In this document: positions 18,166 to 22,480 of the stretch, piece after piece | Layout of the letters: the number at the start of each line of letters is the position of its first letter | How positions within the stretch are numbered: the first letter of the stretch is position 1 | IMG/VR virus record: IMGVR_UViG_3300025168_000738 | Span: 1-22,480 of that record | Source of the DNA: a virus | Length of the DNA: 22,480 nt | Reading direction: 5' to 3' (one strand) | Program-made: the position numbers and the translations under genes | The notes under the pieces: model-generated | The model's input: only the letters and a program-made list of their open reading frames with translations | Told to the model about the DNA's origin: nothing | Databases searched by the model: none

Positions 18166-19588
18166 ATATCTGCTCCTGTCTTAAACTAATTGTGTCTACC
18201 ATGCTAATAGAATCAGTAATGATTTGCAAATAAGCAATCGGTAATGGTAGTTGCTCTATAGTTTGAGGCTTTGCAGTACTGACTTCAAGCGTAGCTTTAG
18301 GCCTGCTAGTATTTTTCTTAGCTGTACTTGTAGGTCTATCAGTTTGAACATCACCTTTTGTTTTGGGCTTAGGTTTAGTTTTGGTTTTACTTGTGCTTGT
18401 TGTGGTGGTCTCTTTAGTTTCTGCAACTGCTGTTGTTTCTTTTGGCTCATCTCCTTTGTCGGCATCGGCTGTACTTTCTTTGGTCTCCCCACTCCCTTCT
18501 TCTCCTTCGGCTTCTCGTATGTCGCCTCCTCCATCTTGCGGCTCTGCCTCAACTGTTTCAATTTTGCTTTCTGCTTCTGGCTCAATTTCCCGTCTTTCAT
18601 CTGTAGTCTCCACCATCTCTGGTTGTTGTTGTGGTGTGTCCTGCACCTGGATTTCTTGTATCTCCTGTATAGGTTCTACCTCAATTATGTCTGGCATGTC
18701 AACAGGCATTTCCATTCTGATCTCTTGGATTGCTGCTGGCATATCAACCATACTCATATCAATACGCTCTACAGTCTTAGGCATATCCGTATTCATCTCT
18801 GGCATCTCAATCTCTATGGTATCAATCGGCTGGATGTCTGGTATATCTATCATCTCCATTTGTGGTATCTCAACACGTATCTCTTGAATTAAATCTAAGG
18901 TAACCTCAGTCGATAGCTCAAGCCCACCAATCATAGTTTCTTCTATGACTACAATCTCCTCAATGACTGGCTCAACTACAACAGGTTCTACGACAGGTGC
19001 TATGTAGTCATCGTAAGTAAGTAAGAACTCATAGTTATCGGTGATCGGACCTAACCAATGGGTAGAGTTACCTGTGTCTACACCTGACAGCTCAAAACCT
19101 ATGGCTACTTCACCTGTTAGAAAAGTATCATTAATAGATTTGGTAAAGGTATGATGAGTCCAGGCATCTTCATAAGGTACAGCAACAGTATGACTGGATA
19201 TCTCGGTGGTTGTGCCATCGGTAAACGTAATGTTAGTTACTATCGTGTCATCACCACCAGCAGTACACCAACCAGTTGCAGTATTACCACAACCATAGCC
19301 GTTGTATTTCAGGGTATACGATTTAATTTCTTTACCTTGCTCAATACCAGTTAGGTCAACCATTTGTGATATGGTAGAAGTTTGTCCATTGAATCTTATA
19401 GTTGGGCTGTTGCCTGCATCACTATAAGAATTAGCATCACGCTTAACATCAGTATCTGAAAGAGTCCACCCATTTGTATTCTCGTCAAATGTATTGTTAG
19501 TTAATAGGTTGTCCGTAGTAGTTTCTTCTGCCGACAGGCTGGTCAGCATCATACTTAACAGGAGTAACCATATGGTTTTGGATAACAT
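18023..19588 (-). CDS. Secreted protein with carbohydrate-binding-like domain and long acidic repeats
   Basis: I prefer the ATG at 19588 (TGAGGACAATA upstream) to the one at 19600. The 521-residue protein has a signal peptide (MLSKTIWLLLLSMMLTSLSA, cleavage likely before EE). Next comes a jelly-roll-like region (LLTNNTFDENTNGWTLSDTD ... ITDNYEFLLTYDDY, about residues 28-195) of the kind seen in carbohydrate-binding modules. The middle is repetitive and acidic: EPVVVEPVIEEIVVIEE, then many (I/M)-E-(I/M)-P units such as IEIEMPEMNTDMP. It then becomes disordered, with a Thr/Lys-rich stretch (TTTTSTSKTKTKPKPKTKGD) before a C-terminal IYGGEQEYN segment. The first gene's end overlaps this gene, and the last 143 bases overlap the next. 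Possible surface or virion-associated protein; the role is unknown. Confidence 0.65.
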   Translation of the reverse strand: MLSKTIWLLLLSMMLTSLSAEETTTDNLLTNNTFDENTNGWTLSDTDVKRDANSYSDAGNSPTIRFNGQTSTISQMVDLTGIEQGKEIKSYTLKYNGYGCGNTATGWCTAGGDDTIVTNITFTDGTTTEISSHTVAVPYEDAWTHHTFTKSINDTFLTGEVAIGFELSGVDTGNSTHWLGPITDNYEFLLTYDDYIAPVVEPVVVEPVIEEIVVIEETMIGGLELSTEVTLDLIQEIRVEIPQMEMIDIPDIQPIDTIEIEMPEMNTDMPKTVERIDMSMVDMPAAIQEIRMEMPVDMPDIIEVEPIQEIQEIQVQDTPQQQPEMVETTDERREIEPEAESKIETVEAEPQDGGGDIREAEGEEGSGETKESTADADKGDEPKETTAVAETKETTTTSTSKTKTKPKPKTKGDVQTDRPTSTAKKNTSRPKATLEVSTAKPQTIEQLPLPIAYLQIITDSISMVDTISLRQEQIYGGEQEYNLNTSSITIVGLDNNSSRRWSNLQNERKRFKAPKYVRTNN

Positions 19589-20012
19589 TATTGTCCTCAT
19601 CTAATATTCCACGCTTACGATATTCTTCTATAGCTTCATCGCCTATCATACCATTGATAGGACAAGGGCTACCAGCCGCTATCATGGATTTAAATACTCT
19701 TGGATCTTGACACAACATAGCAGTCGCACTAATCTTCATACCTAATTGTGCTAACGCTCGTGATAGTTTTATTCTTTGACAGTTTTTGTCTTCGACATGT
19801 ACACCAGCAGAGATACCAAAGAACCCACCTGATATACCACCTGCTCTTACGACCACACAGATATCAGAGTATGCACCTGATGCACCCATAGATGGTACAG
19901 ATGGCGGAGTTACTGGCATATCTTTGTAACGAATGTTTGAATCAGCCGCATTACATTCGTTAATGTAAGCTAGAACTATAGCAAGGATTACTATAAAGGC
20001 TAGGCTTCGCAT
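19497..20012 (-). CDS. Secreted hypothetical protein, 171 residues
   Basis: A 171-residue protein with a signal peptide (MRSLAFIVILAIVLAYINEC, then NAAD). The mature part has VVVRAGGISGGFFGISAGVH near 53-72, DKNCQRIKLSRALAQLGMKI near 75-94 and AMLCQDPRVFKSMIAAGSPC near 97-116, then PINGMIGDEAIEEYRKRGI. Cys residues at about 51, 78, 100 and 116 may form disulphides in the periplasm. I have seen this G-x-S-A-G ... C-x-x-x-K-x-S-R-x-L pattern in phage proteins of unknown function. The last 92 bases overlap the next gene. The start is supported by TAAAGGCTAATGT upstream. Confidence 0.7.
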   Translation of the reverse strand: MRSLAFIVILAIVLAYINECNAADSNIRYKDMPVTPPSVPSMGASGAYSDICVVVRAGGISGGFFGISAGVHVEDKNCQRIKLSRALAQLGMKISATAMLCQDPRVFKSMIAAGSPCPINGMIGDEAIEEYRKRGILDEDNNVIQNHMVTPVKYDADQPVGRRNYYGQPIN

Positions 20013-20015
20013 ACA

Positions 20016-20318
20016 TTAGCCTTTAGGATACTTGTCTTTAGTTGCCTTAATAACAACTTTCCAAGCATCAATGCCGTCATTATAGATTTTATCTAACTGT
20101 TCTTCAATGGAAGGGTACTCTGCTTTTCTTTTTCTAGCATAATCAAGATTGTCATAAGCAGTCGATAGCTCTGCCATCTTTGCTTCAATAGCAGACTTAG
20201 CAACAGGAGTAGTTACCCATTCAATATTATCTATATCTTCGTTTTTAACAGTACATGATGCGTTAGCATCTATAGCTAGTATGGCTGATAATATATCTTT
20301 GCCTGGTTCTGTATTCAT
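20016..20318 (-). CDS. XkdW/DUF4376-like small tail protein
   Basis: A 100-residue protein. Its C-terminal half, ARKRKAEYPSIEEQLDKIYN, DGIDAWKVVIKATKDKYPKG, is the typical R-x-x-x-Y-P-x-(I/L)-x-E-Q-L-D-x-(I/L)-Y ... W-x-x-x-I-x-x-x-K-x-x-Y-P-K pattern of small proteins placed after tail-fibre genes (XkdW/DUF4376-like). These are usually taken as tail-fibre assembly or attachment proteins, without firm biochemistry. The first 40 residues are less conserved. Start shares one base with the tail-fibre stop (TAATG), so translation is coupled. Confidence 0.75.
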   Translation of the reverse strand: MNTEPGKDILSAILAIDANASCTVKNEDIDNIEWVTTPVAKSAIEAKMAELSTAYDNLDYARKRKAEYPSIEEQLDKIYNDGIDAWKVVIKATKDKYPKG

Positions 20319-22480
20319 TATTCAAACTCCACTAAAGTTACATGCGTTCTTGTTCTATGTGTATATGTTTGATCTGCATCATTTTGTGTACGGTTTACAT
20401 ATACAGTTGTTGCTCCATCTCCAGCACCAAAATAAAATTTATAACTTACTTGTGATGTTGTATTTGGACTATCTACTATTGTACCTGTTATGGTTGTTGC
20501 TGCTCTGTTGCCATCACCATTAGTATCATAGTTACCAAATAATGCGGCTTGTCTATTACTTGCTGCTGTTCCTGATAAACCTGTTACGTGTGAATACCCA
20601 GCTCCACCTATATCTCTATACAACCTTACACGTAAACCAGCATGTTGTGCATGTTTTACTTGAGGTATAGTGAAATGTATCATAACTTTATGAGCTGTTG
20701 CTGCTGGTGTTATTGTATACGCTATACTTCCAGCATGGTCAGAAGTAGCATTAGATATACTAATTGCATATAAAGTAGCATCTGAAGCATGTGTAATTTG
20801 TTTTATCTTGCCACCACCTAATAACTCACCTGCATCTACTTTCTTTAACGCATTGTCTGTAGCATCGTGAAACATAATATGATCTGCTGCTACAATCGTA
20901 GTATCTGATAATCCACTAATAACTGTTGGATCTAAATGTTCTTCTGATATTGCATCGTCTGCTATTTTAGCTGCGGTAACTGCATCTGCTCCTAGCTTAT
21001 CTGTTGTAACTGCACCATCATTTATTTTTGCAGTTTCTACTGCACTTGCTGCAATCTCTGCTGTATCAATAGCATTGTCTGCCATTTTAGCATTAGTAAT
21101 TTGACTGTCTGCAATATGTTCAGTATCAATAGAACCAGCAACATAATGTTCAGAGTTTATTTGGTCATCGCCAATTTTAGTACCATCAACTGCATCGGCT
21201 GACAAATGTATAGTGTCAATAGAGCCATCAACATATTGGTCTGAATCTACTGAGTTTGCTGTTAAGGTAAGCACACCTGTATCTGCAAGCGTTGCATCAC
21301 CTGATATAACATTGTCTATGTATTTACTTGTAGCTGTGTCGTATAACAACAACGAGCCATCAGCAGGTGAAGTAATATTAGTATCACTTAGTCCTGCAAG
21401 GGTAGAGCCAGTTACATCTACAAATGAACTACCATCAAATACCTTTAATATGTTTGAGCCTGTATTAAATATCAAATCTCCAGCATCATTGTCTGAGCCT
21501 GGATCACTACCTGCTACTCGGTATCTTGCACCAAAACTGTTGACTCCTGCTACGTTAGCAGCAACAGTAGCAATGTTAGTTACTACAGTTGAACTAGCCA
21601 ATGTGTTTAGGTCTGATACAAAATCACTGGTCGCTAATGTGTTTAAGTCGCTCACAATATCTGATGTAGCTAACACGTTAATGTCAGACACTATGTCTGA
21701 TGTTGCTAATATATTTAAGTCAGTAACAATGGCTGATGTAGCTAATGTGTTTAAGTCTGAAACTATATCGCTTGTAGCAAGTATTGCAATGTCAGCAACA
21801 ACATCACTTGTAGCTAAGATTGCTAAGTCAGCAACAATGTCAGACGTTGCTAGTATAGCCATGTCAGCTATAACATCTGAGTTAGCTAGTAAAGCCATAT
21901 CTGCAACAACAGCACTTGTGCCTAATAAATTTAAGTCAGCGACTACAGCATCTGTGCCTAATAATCCCATTGCTGTTACGTTAGCTGATGTGCCTAGTAT
22001 GCCCATAGCTGTTACGTTTGCAGAAGTACCTAGTAAATCCATGTCAGTTACGATGGCTGAAGTACCTAATATTGCCATATCAGCTACAGCATCACTTGTT
22101 CCAAGTCTGCCAATTTCAGTAGCTTTACCAGCAACAGCGCCTATATCAGTTGCATCTCCAGCAACAGCAGTTACATTAGATGCAATGCCTGCGACTGTGG
22201 TTACATTACTGGCTATACCTGCAACGGTTGTAACGTTACCAGTTATTGCACCAAGAGCAGATAAGTTACTTGCAGTAATAGTACAAGCTGGATCCCCATC
22301 ACCATCAAATTCTAGTATTTTGTTTGCTCTACTTGCTTTAACAGGTAGTTGCATATCAAAACCTGTAGTGGTTTCTGCTAACGGTAGACGTATGGATCTT
22401 GATGAACTCTCTTCTCTTTCTGCCATCATAGCCATCAATACGTCAAGCTGTGTATTCAATGCAGTTACATCAAAAGATGC
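20318..22480 (-). CDS. Tail fibre protein, N-terminus outside window
   Basis: The frame is open to the right edge, so the true start lies beyond it; 720 residues are visible, including seven codons beyond a possible TTG at 22459. An N-terminal RLPLAETTTGFDMQLPVKAS, RANKILEFDGDGDPA segment is the form used by podovirus tail fibres to attach to the tail. Then come decapeptide repeats (NVTTVAGIAS, about 22109-22237), fifteen 12-residue repeats (LATSDIVSDLNT type, 21566-22105), and a region of short T-K-L/I repeats (for example DGAVTTDKLGADAVTAAKIA). The C-terminal 150 residues (from about GGGKIKQITHASDATLYAIS) form a Gly/Ser/Thr-rich beta domain, the likely receptor-contacting tip. Confidence 0.88.
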   Translation of the reverse strand, partial: ASFDVTALNTQLDVLMAMMAEREESSSRSIRLPLAETTTGFDMQLPVKASRANKILEFDGDGDPACTITASNLSALGAITGNVTTVAGIASNVTTVAGIASNVTAVAGDATDIGAVAGKATEIGRLGTSDAVADMAILGTSAIVTDMDLLGTSANVTAMGILGTSANVTAMGLLGTDAVVADLNLLGTSAVVADMALLANSDVIADMAILATSDIVADLAILATSDVVADIAILATSDIVSDLNTLATSAIVTDLNILATSDIVSDINVLATSDIVSDLNTLATSDFVSDLNTLASSTVVTNIATVAANVAGVNSFGARYRVAGSDPGSDNDAGDLIFNTGSNILKVFDGSSFVDVTGSTLAGLSDTNITSPADGSLLLYDTATSKYIDNVISGDATLADTGVLTLTANSVDSDQYVDGSIDTIHLSADAVDGTKIGDDQINSEHYVAGSIDTEHIADSQITNAKMADNAIDTAEIAASAVETAKINDGAVTTDKLGADAVTAAKIADDAISEEHLDPTVISGLSDTTIVAADHIMFHDATDNALKKVDAGELLGGGKIKQITHASDATLYAISISNATSDHAGSIAYTITPAATAHKVMIHFTIPQVKHAQHAGLRVRLYRDIGGAGYSHVTGLSGTAASNRQAALFGNYDTNGDGNRAATTITGTIVDSPNTTSQVSYKFYFGAGDGATTVYVNRTQNDADQTYTHRTRTHVTLVEFE
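21566..22105 (-). repeat. Fifteen 36-nt (12-residue) repeats in tail fibre
   Basis: Fifteen tandem units of 12 residues, L-(G/A)-T-S-x-x-V-(A/S/T)-D-(M/L)-x-x, encode a regular shaft, probably a trimeric beta-helix. Units near the right are LGTSANVTAMGI and those near the left LATSDIVSDLNT. Nucleotide identity between neighbours is high in places, so units can be gained or lost by recombination. Confidence 0.8.
22109..22237 (-). repeat. Decapeptide repeats in tail fibre
   Basis: Four and a half 10-residue units of the form N-V-T-(T/A)-V-A-G-x-A-(S/T), encoded by 30-nt repeats. They precede the 12-residue units and are probably another shaft segment. Confidence 0.7.

Noticed and set aside
18251-18892. 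Plus-strand frames of 174-213 codons opposite the secreted-protein gene
   Set aside because: They are mirror frames of an acidic low-complexity gene, with biased composition (Ser/Ile or Cys/Phe runs), no start signals, and oppose the operon direction.
1-22480. CRISPR array, insertion sequence, integrase or attachment site
   Set aside because: No regular repeat-spacer pattern, transposase motif, recombinase gene or tRNA-gene fragment could be found in any part of the window.

Overview
The window is a contiguous piece of a low-GC, tailed double-stranded DNA phage genome. The head proteins suggest a podovirus-like phage (T7-type head-tail connector, capsid, scaffold and a gp13/GNAT-like protein). 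Both ends are cut inside genes: the major capsid protein at the left and a tail fibre at the right. The small protein families present, the AT-rich codon use and the tiled overlapping genes resemble marine bacterioplankton phages seen mostly in metagenomes. The host cannot be named from the sequence. No integrase, RNA polymerase, DNA polymerase, tail tube or tRNA gene was recognised, and lysogeny has no support here.

Layout: (1) 1-9433, minus strand, is the packaging and head module. Read in transcription order it holds the terminase small subunit, a run of very basic small proteins (including DUF5872-like and DUF6321-like families and a previously hidden 16-residue Lys-rich peptide), a glucosaminidase-type muralytic protein, the terminase large subunit, the portal, a Bbp19-like protein, the scaffold, a gp13/GNAT-like protein and the capsid. 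A consensus chromosomal-type parS site lies between the portal and the Bbp19-like gene. (2) 9434-9960 is a 527-bp divergent control region. It has a large inverted repeat whose two arms each carry two TTTGACA boxes, AT tracts outside the arms, several perfect hairpins and an 18-bp direct repeat. It probably holds the promoters for both arms and perhaps a replication origin. (3) 9961-17122, plus strand, is the early module: an unknown 231-residue protein, a 59-residue protein, about 680 nt of non-coding but highly foldable sequence (candidate large structured RNA), two tiny membrane peptides, many small proteins, a DnaT-like replication protein, a YqaJ/lambda-exonuclease-like nuclease, a probable single-strand annealing protein, SSB and a LexA-like DNA-binding protein. 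It ends at a clear intrinsic terminator (17095-17122). (4) 17202-22480, minus strand, is the tail-fibre and probable lysis module: tail fibre, an XkdW-like small protein, two secreted proteins, a membrane-anchored coiled-coil protein, a holin-like protein and a hidden 48-residue membrane protein.

How the parts work together: the early operon supplies replication start-up through the host replisome (DnaT-like protein plus a possible loader) and a complete exonuclease/annealing/SSB recombination set. The two minus-strand arms supply packaging, head, fibre and lysis functions. The observations most worth following are the parS site inside the head operon, the candidate large structured RNA at about 11080-11765, and the symmetric control region at 9690-9925.
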